Notes: a model not told the origin generated them from the sequence alone. DNA of 64,000 nt from Mesorhizobium sp. M2A.F.Ca.ET.046.03.2.1 (GCF_003952425.1 NZ_CP034449.1:7118001-7182000); one strand, 5' to 3'. Shown: positions 31,392 through 40,941, counted from the stretch's first letter. Made by a program: numbers and translations.

Positions 31392-32420
31392 TCAGCGGAT
31401 CGGCGGGCCGTATTGCAGGCCGCCCTTGGTCCACAGCGCGTTGATCCCTCGCGCGATCTTGAGCGGGCTGCCCGAGCCGACATTTCGCTCGAACATTTCG
31501 CCGTAGTTGCCGACAGCCTTGACGATGTTGACGACAAAGTCGTTGGAGAGGCCGAGATCGGCGCCATACTTGCCATCTGGCTCTGTGCCGAGCAGGCGCT
31601 GGATGTTCGGGTCGGTCGACGTCTTCATCTCCTCGACATTCGCCTGCGTGACGCCGGCTTCCTCGGCGTTCAAAAGCGCGAAATAGGTCCAGCGCGCGAT
31701 ATGCGCCCACTGGTCGTCGCCCTGGCGCACGGCCGGGCCAAGCGGCTCCTTGGAGATGATCTCGGGCAGCACGACATGGTCGGCCGGCGATGACAGCGTC
31801 AGGCGGATGCCATAGAGGCCGGACTGGTCGGTGGTGTAAGCGTCGCAGCGGCCGGCGTCATAGGCGGCGTTGACCTCTTCGAGCTTCTCGAACACGACGG
31901 GATTGTATTCCATCTTGTTCTTCTTGAAGTAGTCGGCGAGGTTGAGCTCGGTCGTGGTGCCGCTCTGCACGCAGACGGCGGCGCCCGAAAGCTGCAGCGC
32001 GGAATTCACGCCCGGCAGCTTCTTGGCGTTGATCATGAAGCCCTGGCCGTCATAGTAGGTGACGCCGACGAAATCGAGACCGAGCGCGCTGTCGCGGTTG
32101 CTGGTCCAGGTGGTGTTGCGCGACAGGAGGTCGATCTCGCCCGACTGCAGCGCGGTGAAACGCTCCTTGGCGCTGAGCGGCGTGAACTTGACCTTGGAGG
32201 CGTCACCGAAAACGGCGGCCGCAACGGCGCGGCAGAAGTCCGCGTCGATGCCTTTCCAGTCACCCTTGTCGTCCGGCGCCGAAAAGCCGGCGAGGCCGGT
32301 CGAGACGCCGCACTGAAGAAAGCCCTTCTGCTTCACGGTATCGAGCGTGCCTGCCGAAGCGGCGGACGCCATGAACCCGAGCGCGGCGGCGCCAAGAATG
32401 CCGATTGCAATGTGTTTCAT
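31392..32420 (-). CDS. aapJ: general L-amino acid-binding periplasmic protein AapJ
   Basis: A 342-residue solute-binding protein. The signal peptide (MKHIAIGILGAAALGFMASAASA) is cleaved near 23. GTLDTVKQKGFLQCGVSTGLAGFS, DFCRAVAAAVFGD, RFTALQSGEIDLLSRNTTW and DAYTTDQSGL are the family 3 binding-protein features. It captures L-amino acids in the periplasm and delivers them to AapQM. First gene of the operon; the 480-bp gap upstream to metC should hold the promoter. Confidence 0.95.
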   Translation of the reverse strand: MKHIAIGILGAAALGFMASAASAGTLDTVKQKGFLQCGVSTGLAGFSAPDDKGDWKGIDADFCRAVAAAVFGDASKVKFTPLSAKERFTALQSGEIDLLSRNTTWTSNRDSALGLDFVGVTYYDGQGFMINAKKLPGVNSALQLSGAAVCVQSGTTTELNLADYFKKNKMEYNPVVFEKLEEVNAAYDAGRCDAYTTDQSGLYGIRLTLSSPADHVVLPEIISKEPLGPAVRQGDDQWAHIARWTYFALLNAEEAGVTQANVEEMKTSTDPNIQRLLGTEPDGKYGADLGLSNDFVVNIVKAVGNYGEMFERNVGSGSPLKIARGINALWTKGGLQYGPPIR

Positions 32421-32901
32421 GACCCACATACCCTTTTCTGTTACAGGCGCCCCTGCTGTCAGGCGACGCTTGATCTTTTTTCGTTTGTGAATGCAGCTCC
32501 CACTTCAGGCCCACTCCCGGACCCGCATCAGTTGCCGATGCGCTGCCTCCCATTCACGAAACGCATCGAAGGCGATTATTCCTGTGAGGTCAAGGGAAAT
32601 GACCGAAACCCCAAAGGTTTGAAAAGCAATTGCCGCAAATGCCTGAATTGCGGACAAGAGCCCATGAAATCGGCAGTCCATGCGAACAAATCAGTCAAGT
32701 TGCAACGGTGCGAATCCATGAGCCGGCGGCCGAATCCGCTTCGGCAATAGCGGTGCTTTGTTGGGCGCGGGCGGGCTTGGATTGGCCTAGCCGAAGACGG
32801 GCTTTTGGCGGGCCTGGCGCGGTTGCGCGGGCTTGGCCGCCGCTTTATGGCTGTCCCCTGACATCATTCGACCCCTTACATGAAATGGCTGGCGACGAAC
32901 C
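32421..32901. other. gene-free gap between aapJ and metC
   Basis: About 480 bp between divergent genes. It must hold both promoters. No open frame has coding features, and I found no riboswitch motif that I could support. The left part is relatively AT-rich. Confidence 0.5.
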
Positions 32902-34080
32902 ATGGGTAAAGGTAAAGACGGCATCGAAATGCGCACCAACACGCTGCTTGCCCATTCCGGCAACAACCCGCGCGACTATTTCGGCTTCGTCAACCCGCCG
33001 GTCGTGCACGCCTCCACGGTGCTTTACGCCGATGCCGCTTCGATGGCCGGACGCAGCCAGAAATACACATACGGCACGCGCGGCACGCCAACGATGGATG
33101 CGCTGACGCTCGCCGTCGACGCGCTTGAAGGCTCGGCCGGCACCATCGCGGTGCCTTCGGGACTGGCGGCGGTGACGGTACCGCTGCTCGCCTTCCTCGC
33201 CGCCGGCGACCATCTCTTGATCGTCGACAGCGTCTATCACCCGACGCGCCACTTCGCCGATACGATGCTGAAGCGACTCGGCGTCGAGGTCGAATATTAC
33301 GAGCCGCGCATCGGGGCCGGCATTTCTTCGCTGATCAGGCCCAACACCAAGGTGGTGTTCACCGAATCGCCGGGATCGAACACCTATGAGGTGCAGGACA
33401 TCCCGGCCATCGCCAAGGCTGCGCATGAAGCGGGCGCCATCGTGATGATGGACAACACCTGGGCGACGCCGCTCTATTTCAAGCCACTCGACCATGGCGT
33501 CGACATCTCGATCCAGGCGGCGACGAAATATCCGGCCGGACATTCCGACGTGCTGCTCGGCCTGGTTTCGGCCAACGAGACATATTGGAAGCAGCTCTAT
33601 GATGGCTTCTGCACCCTCGGATGCTGTTCGGGACCCGACGACATCTACCAGGTGCTGCGCGGCCTGCGCACGATGGGGGTGCGGCTCGAACATCACCGCA
33701 AGTCCGCGCTCGATATCGCGCGCTGGCTGGAGGAGCAGGCCGCGGTCGCGCAGGTGCTGCATCCGGCACTCGAAAGCCATCCCGACCATGCGCTCTGGAA
33801 GCGCGATTTCTGCGGCTCGAGCGGCGTCTTCTCGATCGTGCTCGACGGCGGCGGCCAGAAGGCCCAGCACGCCTTCCTCGACGCGCTCAAGATCTTCGGT
33901 CTCGGCTATTCCTGGGGCGGCTATGAGAGCCTCGCCGTTCCGGTCTTCCTCGGCGACCGCACGCTTGCCAAGGGCTCGTATGCCGGTTCGCTGATCCGCT
34001 TGCAGATCGGGCTTGAGGATGTCGAAGACCTCAAGGCCGACATCGCGCGTGGGCTGGCGGCGGCGGCTGCCGTCGAGTGA
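32902..34080 (+). CDS. metC: cystathionine beta-lyase / Cys-Met metabolism PLP enzyme
   Basis: A 392-residue Cys/Met metabolism PLP-dependent enzyme. YTYGTRGTPTMDAL, SGLAAVTVPLLAF, FTESPGSNTYEVQDI, VMMDNTWATPLYF and the PLP lysine region QAATKYPAGHSD are in order. The Trp in DNTWATPL and the YSWGGYESL stretch favour cystathionine beta-lyase over gamma-synthase. It converts cystathionine to homocysteine, pyruvate and ammonia. Start 32902 lacks a strong ribosome site; ATG 32929 (MRTNTLL) is an alternative. Confidence 0.9.
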   Translation: MGKGKDGIEMRTNTLLAHSGNNPRDYFGFVNPPVVHASTVLYADAASMAGRSQKYTYGTRGTPTMDALTLAVDALEGSAGTIAVPSGLAAVTVPLLAFLAAGDHLLIVDSVYHPTRHFADTMLKRLGVEVEYYEPRIGAGISSLIRPNTKVVFTESPGSNTYEVQDIPAIAKAAHEAGAIVMMDNTWATPLYFKPLDHGVDISIQAATKYPAGHSDVLLGLVSANETYWKQLYDGFCTLGCCSGPDDIYQVLRGLRTMGVRLEHHRKSALDIARWLEEQAAVAQVLHPALESHPDHALWKRDFCGSSGVFSIVLDGGGQKAQHAFLDALKIFGLGYSWGGYESLAVPVFLGDRTLAKGSYAGSLIRLQIGLEDVEDLKADIARGLAAAAAVE

Positions 34081-34230
34081 CGAGCTGATCAGTAGGCGCC
34101 GGCCGCCACATTTGCAGCCGCAGACATGCCTGGGCCGAAGCGATAGCATAGCCCGCGCAATCAACTCGGGAACCTTTTGCCGGCAGGCGCATCCAATTGC
34201 GGATGCAAAACTGCCGGGGGATCGAGCGAG

Positions 34231-34914
34231 ATGAGAAGGCCCGCTATTGAAGCCGCCGGGATCGGCGCGGCAGCGGCCGGCGACATGGCGCTGGTGCGCC
34301 GGGCGCTGGCGCGCGATCCGGATGCGTGCCGTGCCATCATCAAGACGCACAATCAGCGGCTCTACCGCATCGCGCGCGGCGTGGTGCGCAACGATGCTGA
34401 GGCCGAGGACATCGTGCAGGAGGCCTATATGCGCGCCTTCGCCAGTCTCGGCGCCTTTCGCGGCGAGGCCTCTTTGTCGACCTGGCTGTCGCGCATCGTC
34501 ATCAACGAGGCGCTCGGCCGGCTGCGCAAGCGCAAGCGCATGGTGGCGATGCCCGAAATCCCGGAGGCGCGGGTCATCCCGTTTCCCCTCAATCCAAGCG
34601 ACGATCCGGAGCGGACAATGGCGCAGCGACAAATCCTCGGGCTTGTCGAACGGGCGACCGACAGCCTTCCCGATGTCTATCGCAGCGTTTTCGTCGCCCG
34701 TGTCATCGAGGGCCTCAGCATCGTGGAAACGGCCGACCTTCTGGGCGTGCGGCCTGAGACAGTTAAGACACGGCTGCACCGGGCGCGCGCCCTGGTGCGC
34801 AAGGCGCTGGACGACGAGATCGGTCCGGTGCTGCTCGACGCCTTCCCCTTCGCCGGCCGGCGCTGCGAGCGGCTGACGCAGGCGGTGATGAAGCGCTTGG
34901 GTTTCGAAGGCTGA
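34231..34914 (+). CDS. ECF-type RNA polymerase sigma factor
   Basis: A 227-residue sigma-70 family ECF protein. Region 2 lies near 30-100 (RLYRIARGVVRNDAEAEDIVQEAYMRAFASLGAFRG) and region 4 near 140-195 (LPDVYRSVFVARVIEGLSIVETADLLGVRPETVKTRLHRAR). ATG 34231 follows GGGGGATCGAGCG. No anti-sigma gene is adjacent: the next genes encode a DUF4142 protein and a cupredoxin. It also lacks the PhyR/NepR context of EcfG, so it is a separate stress sigma. Confidence 0.92.
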   Translation: MRRPAIEAAGIGAAAAGDMALVRRALARDPDACRAIIKTHNQRLYRIARGVVRNDAEAEDIVQEAYMRAFASLGAFRGEASLSTWLSRIVINEALGRLRKRKRMVAMPEIPEARVIPFPLNPSDDPERTMAQRQILGLVERATDSLPDVYRSVFVARVIEGLSIVETADLLGVRPETVKTRLHRARALVRKALDDEIGPVLLDAFPFAGRRCERLTQAVMKRLGFEG

Positions 34915-35007
34915 CTTTCCCGGGGAACGTTTCTCGCTTCCCGGCATCCAATGGCCGTCAACCCTCAGATGAAGCCCGAAGCCGATGCGCCGGGCGAAGG
35001 AGATGCC

Positions 35008-35532
35008 ATGTTCATGCGACCGACCGCCGCCCTCGCCGCCCTTTTCCTGATGAGCAACGCGCCGCTGGCGCTGGCCGCCGACAAGCCCACCGACCCGCAG
35101 ATCGCCCACATCGCCTATACAGCCGGCTCGATCGACATCGAGGCGGCCAAGCTGGCGATCAAGACGTCCAAGAACAAGGAGATCGTCGCCTTCGCCAAGG
35201 ACATGGAGCGCGACCATGAGGCGGTGAACAGCCAAGCGCTCGACCTGGTGAAGAAGCTGAAGGTCACGCCCGAGGACAATGACACCAGCAAGGCGCTGGC
35301 CAAGGCTGCCAAGGAGGAGCGCGCCAAGCTGGCGAAGCTCAAGGGCTCCGAGTTCGACAAAGCCTATATCGAGAACGAAGTGGCCTATCACAAGCAGGTC
35401 AACGGTGCGCTCGAAACGCTGCTCATCCCCTCGGCCAGCAATGCCGAGTTGAAGAGCCTGCTGGAGACCGGGCTCAAGATCTTCCAGGGACATGAGCAGC
35501 ATGCCGAACATGTCGCCGGCATGCTGAAATGA
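35008..35532 (+). CDS. DUF4142 exported protein
   Basis: A 174-residue protein with a signal peptide (PTAALAALFLMSNAPLALA) followed by the helical, ferritin-like DUF4142 core: AKLAIKTSKNKEIVAFAKDMERDHEAVNSQAL and AYIENEVAYHKQVNGALE. His residues in ERDH, VAYH and HEQH could bind metal. The internal ATG 35008 with GGAGATGCC is preferred. The stop overlaps the cupredoxin start (ATGA), so they are coupled, likely under the upstream sigma. Confidence 0.88.
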   Translation: MFMRPTAALAALFLMSNAPLALAADKPTDPQIAHIAYTAGSIDIEAAKLAIKTSKNKEIVAFAKDMERDHEAVNSQALDLVKKLKVTPEDNDTSKALAKAAKEERAKLAKLKGSEFDKAYIENEVAYHKQVNGALETLLIPSASNAELKSLLETGLKIFQGHEQHAEHVAGMLK

Positions 35533-35837
35533 GGCCGCTGCTTCTTGCGTCGATGCTGGTGACGGTGCTCATGGCACCGCCAGCCTTCGCGGCGACCATC
35601 GAGGTGACGATCGACAAGCTGGTGTTCTCGCCGGCGAGCGTTAAGGCCAAAGTTGGCGACACGATTGAGTGGACAAACAAGGATATTCTCGCCCACACCG
35701 CCACGGTCAAAGGCGGCTGGGATGTGATGATCCCGGCAAAGTCGAAGGGCAAGGTCACGCTGAAGGCGGCGGGAGAGGTCGACTATTTCTGCCGCTTCCA
35801 TCCCAACATGAAGGGCCATATCGGGGTGGCCCCCTAA
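35529..35837 (+). CDS. periplasmic cupredoxin (amicyanin/pseudoazurin-like)
   Basis: A 102-residue type 1 copper protein with a signal peptide (LLLASMLVTVLMAPPAFA). Copper ligands are His56 in ILAHTATV, Cys88, His91 and Met94 in DYFCRFHPNMKG. Length and the short Cys-x2-His-x2-Met loop fit amicyanin or a plastocyanin-like electron carrier. It is translated with the DUF4142 gene. The partner protein of electron transfer is not visible here. Confidence 0.9.
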   Translation: MRPLLLASMLVTVLMAPPAFAATIEVTIDKLVFSPASVKAKVGDTIEWTNKDILAHTATVKGGWDVMIPAKSKGKVTLKAAGEVDYFCRFHPNMKGHIGVAP

Positions 35838-35867
35838 ACCCGCCGCCCCCTGGCCCGGCGCTGGGAG

Positions 35868-35892
35868 AGCGAGGCGCGCACGGCGCCTCGCT
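35868..35892 (+). terminator. hairpin after the sigma-DUF4142-cupredoxin operon
   Basis: AGCGAGGCGC and GCGCCTCGCT with a 5-nt loop, 30 bp past the cupredoxin stop. The T-run is weak (TTGCTT). The next 300 bp to the HPP gene show no other gene. Confidence 0.65.
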
Positions 35893-36201
35893 TGCTTGGC
35901 GGCAATCTTCCGAATGCCGGCGCGCAACCCACCCTGCCCGGCCGCGGCCCGCCGCTATACTGCGCCAACGCACCCTTAGCCGAAGCGGGGACTTCCGGCG
36001 AGTTGCCCAGCGGATACTGCTAACCATCAACGCCTTGACGCGATTGACAAAGCCTGGGCCGCTGGCGGCATGTCCTCCGCAGCGTGCCGCGCAATAATAT
36101 TCCCTCCGGCCGCGAATATACGGATTGGTTTGGCTTCCAAATCCGTGACTTCAGCGGCATTGCGTGCAGCGCAATTCCACCCATTCGATCCAGGGCCTGC
36201 C

Positions 36202-37287
36202 ATGGCGTTTCGCCTCTTTGTTCCAATCCTCGCCGGAGCGACGCTTCGCGAGCGGCTGCTCGCCTGCATCGGCGCGACCATCGGCATCGCGCTCACCGGC
36301 ATGATCAGCGGGCTTGCCATGGGCAGCGGCCCGCTTGTGGCGATGCTGGTGGCGCCGATGGGCGCTTCCGCCGTGCTGCTCTTTGCCGTTCCCTCGAGCC
36401 CGCTGGCGCAGCCCTGGTCCATCATCGGAGGCAACACGATTTCGGCGCTGGTCGGGGTGACGGTGGCGCATTTTGTGCATGACACGGTGATCGCCTCCGG
36501 CCTTGCGGTGGCGCTGGCGATCGCCGCCATGTCGTTCACGCGATCATTGCATCCGCCGGGCGGCGCGGCGGCGCTTACCGGCGTGCTCGGCGGGCCGGCG
36601 GTTGCGGCGGCCGGCTTCCTGTTTCCGTTTGTGCCGGTGGCGCTGAACTCAACCGTCCTGGTCGCGCTCGGCTTCCTCTTCCACAAGCTGTCGCGCCGCA
36701 ACTATCCCCATGTTCATGTGCCGGCCAACAGCAGTCACGGCACAGCCGACCGGCCGCCGGCCGAGCGCGTCGGGTTTCGGCCCGAGGATGTCGATGCGGC
36801 GCTCTCGGCGCTCGACGAAACCTTCGACATCGACCGCGATGACCTGGAGCGGCTGCTGCGCCAGGTCGAGCTGCAGGCGATGGTGCGCTCGCAGCGCACG
36901 CTGCTTTGCCGGGACATCATGTCCCGCGATGTGATCTCGGTGCCGGAGACGGCTTCAGCCGACGAGGCGCGCAACCTTTTGATCGACCACAACATCCGCA
37001 CCTTGCCGGTCGTCGACGCGGAAGGACGGCTCACCGGCGCAATCGGCCTGCGCGAGCTGACGAGAGCGACCGACACGGTGGGAGGGGTGATGTCGAAAGC
37101 AAGCACCGCTTTGCCCGACATGCCGGCGATGAGCCTGCTGCCGACACTGACCGACGGGCGCAGTCATGCGGTGGTGATCGTCGATGGCGGCCGGCATATA
37201 CTTGGGCTGATCACGCAGACCGATCTGCTGGCTGCGGCTGCGCGCGTGCAGCAGGCAGGCAAGGCGCCGTTGAAAGCGGTGGCCTAG
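36202..37287 (+). CDS. HPP-family membrane protein with CBS domain pair
   Basis: A 361-residue protein. Residues 1-165 form the HPP domain of four membrane helices with the eponymous SLHPPGGAAALTG at 117-122. Residues about 235-350 form two CBS domains (DIMSRDVISVPETASADEARNLLIDHNIRTLPVV; GVMSKAS to LGLITQTDLLAAA) that would bind adenosine nucleotides. HPP proteins are linked to nitrite or related anion transport in some organisms. ATG 36202 is chosen because the helix follows directly; an upstream frame adds 44 non-membrane residues. Confidence 0.88.
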   Translation: MAFRLFVPILAGATLRERLLACIGATIGIALTGMISGLAMGSGPLVAMLVAPMGASAVLLFAVPSSPLAQPWSIIGGNTISALVGVTVAHFVHDTVIASGLAVALAIAAMSFTRSLHPPGGAAALTGVLGGPAVAAAGFLFPFVPVALNSTVLVALGFLFHKLSRRNYPHVHVPANSSHGTADRPPAERVGFRPEDVDAALSALDETFDIDRDDLERLLRQVELQAMVRSQRTLLCRDIMSRDVISVPETASADEARNLLIDHNIRTLPVVDAEGRLTGAIGLRELTRATDTVGGVMSKASTALPDMPAMSLLPTLTDGRSHAVVIVDGGRHILGLITQTDLLAAAARVQQAGKAPLKAVA

Positions 37288-37389
37288 GAGCAATTCGAGG
37301 ACCATGGTCACGGTCTTCCGCCTGAAAGTGCATGGAACCTGAAGCGGTTCAGCGCTTCAGTGAAAAGCCGAGCCGCTTCAGACAGGGCG

Positions 37390-38256
37390 TCAGCCAGGCA
37401 AGTGGACCGCCCGGTCGAGACGCCGCGTGGCGCCAGTGGCCTTGTCCGGCCGGGCGACATGCGCCCATGAGCCGTCATAGACCGCCTGCCGCCGCTCGAT
37501 CCAGGCGTTCACGCCCTCGCGCAGGTCTGCTGTCGGGGCCACGCGGGCGAATTGCTCGGCCTCCACCAGCAAGCCTTCCGCTATGCTCGAGTTGATGCCA
37601 CGCGCCACCGCTGTGAGGATGCTGGCGACCGCCGTCTGCGAATGACTGACGATGCGGCGGGCAAGGTCAAGGGCCGCCCGCATCAGCTCTTCGTGCGGCA
37701 CGACCTGGTTGACCAGGCCAAGCTCGGCGGCACGAGCGGCGGAGAATGTCTCACCGGTTAACAGCAGCTCCAGCGCGCGCTTGCGGCCGGCAAGCCGCGG
37801 CAGCCGCTGCGTGCCCCCGAAAGTCGGCGGCATGGCAAGCTTGATCTCCGGCTTGGCGAACAAGGCACGGTCGCTGGCGACGGCCAGCGGCACCGCTTCG
37901 GTGATCTCGCAGCCGCCGCCAAAGGCTAGGCCGTTGACGGCGGCGATCACCGGCTTGCGGAACGCCTCCAGCCGCGCCGTCAGACGCTGGCCGCGCATGA
38001 CGAAATCGCGCAGCGCCGCATCGGTGCCCTCGGCCACGCTCAACGAGAATTCGTGGATATCGCCGCCGGCGGAAAAGGCGCGCTCCCCTGCCCCTGTGAG
38101 GATGACGGCGCGCACGTCATTATCCGTCTCGATCAAGTCGAGACGCGACAGCAGCCGGTCGATCAGCGCGTAATTCAGCGCATTCAGCTTGTCGGGGCGG
38201 TTGAGGGTGAGGATCGCGACGCGGTCGCGCGTCTCGCTCAGCACAAGGTCGGTCAT
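37390..38256 (-). CDS. enoyl-CoA hydratase/isomerase family protein
   Basis: A 288-residue crotonase. RPDKLNALNYALI, FSAGGDIHEF (oxyanion hole), NGLAFGGGCEI and FAKPEIKLAMPPTFGGTQRLPRL are the expected motifs. The Glu in GGCEITEA and ALA-type segment support CoA-linked double-bond hydration or isomerisation in beta-oxidation or phenylacetate degradation. Start MTDLVLSE at 38256 follows AAAGGAAAAAGCC. It is divergent from the TetR gene at 38341, its probable repressor, with a palindrome between. Confidence 0.9.
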   Translation of the reverse strand: MTDLVLSETRDRVAILTLNRPDKLNALNYALIDRLLSRLDLIETDNDVRAVILTGAGERAFSAGGDIHEFSLSVAEGTDAALRDFVMRGQRLTARLEAFRKPVIAAVNGLAFGGGCEITEAVPLAVASDRALFAKPEIKLAMPPTFGGTQRLPRLAGRKRALELLLTGETFSAARAAELGLVNQVVPHEELMRAALDLARRIVSHSQTAVASILTAVARGINSSIAEGLLVEAEQFARVAPTADLREGVNAWIERRQAVYDGSWAHVARPDKATGATRRLDRAVHLPG

Positions 38257-38311
38257 GGCTTTTTCCTTTTCCGGTGGTTCGGCGGGATAAGGAGCAGGCT
38301 TTCGATTGCTT

Positions 38312-38333
38312 GTATATTCACTAGTCGGTATAC
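38312..38333. promoter_or_regulatory. candidate TetR operator
   Basis: GTATA, ACTAGT core, TATAC: a 22-bp interrupted palindrome in the 84-bp divergent gap, 8 bp before the TetR start codon. Binding here would repress both genes. Confidence 0.5.
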
Positions 38334-38340
38334 TTACACG

Positions 38341-38931
38341 ATGAGCGAAAAGACCAATCCTACGCGAAAACGCCTGGTCGATGCGGCGACCAAGCTCTTC
38401 TATGCCGAAGGCATCGGCCGCGTCAGCGTCGACGCCGTGGCCGAGAAGGCAGGACTTACCAAGCGCACGCTCTACTATCATTTCAAGAGCAAGGACGATC
38501 TGATCGCGGCCTATCTCGATGGACGCGACCAGCCTAATCTCGAGCAGATGGCGGGCTGGTTCGATGCGGCGGAGGGCGGCGCGGACAAAAAGGTCGAGGC
38601 GATCTTCACCAACTTAGCGCGGGTTGCCCGCCATCCCAAATGGAAGGGCTGCGGCTTCCTGCGCACGGCGGCCGAGCTGGCGGCGATGCCGGGGCATCCG
38701 GCGGTGAAGGCGGGAGCACGCCACAAGACCAATTTCGAGAAATGGCTGGCCGGCGCGCTTTCAAGCCACGATGTCGCCCAGGCGAAGATGCTGGCGCGCG
38801 AGATCGTGCTTTTGATGGACGGCGCCTTTTCCAGCATGCTGATCCATCACAATCCCGACTACGTCAACGCCGCCGGCCATGCCGCCGCGACGCTGATACG
38901 GGCGCGGATGGCAGGCAAACACGCAGCTTAG
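38341..38931 (+). CDS. TetR-family transcriptional regulator
   Basis: A 196-residue TetR. Helix-turn-helix residues 8-55: KRLVDAATKLFYAEGIGRVSVDAVAEKAGLTKRTLYYHFKSKDDLIAAYL. The C-terminal domain includes HPKWKGCGFLRTAAEL, where a Cys might sense a CoA-linked or electrophilic ligand. ATG 38341 begins 8 bp after the palindrome. Divergent from an enoyl-CoA hydratase, so autoregulation and control of that gene are likely. Confidence 0.92.
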   Translation: MSEKTNPTRKRLVDAATKLFYAEGIGRVSVDAVAEKAGLTKRTLYYHFKSKDDLIAAYLDGRDQPNLEQMAGWFDAAEGGADKKVEAIFTNLARVARHPKWKGCGFLRTAAELAAMPGHPAVKAGARHKTNFEKWLAGALSSHDVAQAKMLAREIVLLMDGAFSSMLIHHNPDYVNAAGHAAATLIRARMAGKHAA

Positions 38932-38981
38932 ATCGTGGACGCTCGCGGCGCGTCGATTGAGGCGTTCGAGGGGCGGCCTCT

Positions 38982-40204
38982 TCAGGACAAGGCCAGCCAG
39001 GCGGTGCCGGCGAGAAGCGTCACCAGCGTCAGCGGCAGGCCGACCTTGAAAAAAGCGGAAAAGGAAAGCTGCTTGCCGGCAGCCTTGGCCTGCTCGGCGA
39101 CGATCAGGTTGGCGACCGAGCCGAGCAGCGTGAAATTGCCGGCAAGCGTCGAGCTCATCGCCACGACCAGCCAGGCGCGCTCCGGGTTCTCCAGCCCGGG
39201 AATGAACGGCCGCAGCGCCAGCACCGCCGGCACATTGCTCATGATGTTGGAGAGCACCGCGTGAAGCCCGAAAGGCGCCAGACATCGTCGAGGCCGATGT
39301 TCTTCGCCCAGGCGATCATGTCGGGCGTGAGCAGCGTGCGCTCGGCGCCTGCCACCACCACGAACAGGCCGGCGAACATGAAGAGCAGCGGCCCGTCGAT
39401 CTCGCGATAGATGCGCCGAGGCTTGATTGCCCGGGTGACCAACAGGAAAGCGCCGGCAATCAGCGCCGCCTTGGCGACGGGAACGCCGGCGAAGAAGGCG
39501 AGCGCCAGCAGCACGCAGACGATGGTGGCCTTCAGCACCTGTCCGGGCAGCATGCGGCCCCGATACACTTCCGGGCTGAGCTCGGCGGGGCGGGAGAATT
39601 CCGCGCGGTAGACGATGCGTATGATGACGATGACGCAGAGCAGGCCGAATAGCGCCACCGGCGCGAGCGCCACCGTGAAGGCCGGATAGGAAATGCCGGA
39701 CAGCGCGCCGATCACCATGTTCTGCGGATTGCCGGTGATGGTGGCGACGCTGCCGCAGTTCGAGGCGGTGCAGGTGGCGATGAGGTAAGGCACCGGGTTG
39801 CGGTTGATGACGCGGGTGACATGAACGACGATCGGCGCCATCACCAGGCAGATCGCGTCATTGACCAGGAAGGCCGAGAGCACGCCGGTCAACAGCGTCA
39901 CCATGACCAGGAGCATGAAGGGCGCATGGGCGTGTTCGATGGCAAAGCCGCCAAGCGCCCGAAACGCGCCCGAAACCTTCAGATGCGCGACCACGATCAT
40001 CATGCCGAGCAGCAGCGTGATGGTATCGAAATTGATGGCCTTGTAGGCATCCTCGATGCTGATCGCGCCGATGGCGATCATAAAGGCACCGCCAAGCAGC
40101 GCGATTCCGGCGCGGTCGAGGCGCAGCCCGGGAATGCGGCCGACGGCGACGCCGGCATAGGTGAGCACGAGGATGAAGAGCGCGCCCGCGCCGGTCCATG
40201 TCAT
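38982..40204 (-). pseudogene. ArsB/NhaD-type ion transporter, frameshifted
   Basis: A 12-helix anion or Na+/H+ transporter of the ion-transporter (CitMHS/ArsB) superfamily. The first 310 residues (LVNDAICLVMAPIVVHVTR, CTASNCGSVATITGNPQNMVIG) are in frame 1; MLSNIMSNVPAVLALRPF to the end is in a second frame. Loss of one G in ACGGCGGTG (now ACGCGGTG) near 39262 explains the break. With that base restored it would give about 407 residues. So it is either a recent pseudogene or an error. Confidence 0.85.
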
Positions 40205-40415
40205 TGCAAGAAGGTTCCCGTTGCCTGCCCTGTCCGCCAGAATCGGCCGGAGGACGGGTCGGCCTCACATTTAACAAGGGCGGCGGAAAGGGAAAGCGTG
40301 CAAGCGCAGCAAAGCGTGATGACGCTTTCATGGCTTTCACATTCATAAACCCTAATGTAAAGAACGGTGAATTAACATATCTGACCGAAAATCCAGGCGT
40401 TGGGGGACGAAACGG

Positions 40416-40628
40416 ATGAACACGGTCGTTGAAGCGGAACATCGCGTCCTATCGCGGGAGGAATTGATGCGTCCGCAGGAATGTCCCCGCTGTCAGGGAG
40501 CCAAAAAAGTCTTCGTTTGCGCGCGCTGGCTGAGCTCGAACGGCCATTGCTGTCCGGAGGGCACCCACCGGATTAACTGCCCAGGACACAGCGTCGCCTG
40601 TCTCGAATGCAGCGGGCGCGGCAGCTAG
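40416..40628 (+). CDS. small Cys-rich protein (zinc-ribbon type)
   Basis: A 70-residue protein with CPRCQGAKK and CLECSGRG, both CxxC(x)G knuckles as in DnaJ zinc domains, plus a middle CC and C. Four to six cysteines could hold one or two zinc ions. The ATG follows GGGGGACGAAACGG. No family recognised; it is followed by the 105-bp repeat at 40624. Confidence 0.65.
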   Translation: MNTVVEAEHRVLSREELMRPQECPRCQGAKKVFVCARWLSSNGHCCPEGTHRINCPGHSVACLECSGRGS

Positions 40629-40730
40629 AGCGTTTCACCGTTTCACGGAAACGGCGAACCACTCTATCTCCTTGTTATTACGCAATTCCGGACGGAAAAC
40701 CGCTCACACTTTTCCTGGAATTGCTCTAGC
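40624..40730. repeat. GCTAGAGC-type rhizobial repeat (107 bp)
   Basis: The outermost 8 bp (GCTAGAGC and GCTCTAGC) are perfect inverted repeats. Inside are a GAGCGTTTC-type hairpin and a GCAATTCC...GGAATTGC pair. The left arm resembles 7174-7210 and the right arm resembles 62439-62467. It starts within the preceding stop region. Confidence 0.8.
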
Positions 40731-40941
40731 GGTACCCGACAGCCTCCGATCGACCACAGCGTCGCCGTGGCTCAATCCTGTACTCTGCATTGGCCGAAGG
40801 CCGCCGTCATTAAAGTTTGACATAGGCAGGTTCCGCCGGGGCTGTTGCGATCAACGCCCGCTGGACTTGGCTATTGCTTTGCGCTTCAGCGCCGCCTACC
40901 ACTTGGCGAATTTCACGATTTCCTCAGGCCCCCGCAAAGCA

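Noticed and set aside
32421..32901. SAM riboswitch ahead of metC
   Set aside because: No conserved stem or pseudoknot pattern could be recognised by eye; a covariance-model search would decide.
34170..34200. EcfG-type promoter before the ECF sigma gene (GGAAC at about 34171)
   Set aside because: The -10 element at the right distance is CATC, so it does not fit.
32845..35511. 888-codon minus-strand frame
   Set aside because: Antisense of metC, the sigma factor and the DUF4142 gene; High-GC codon bias keeps the opposing frame open.
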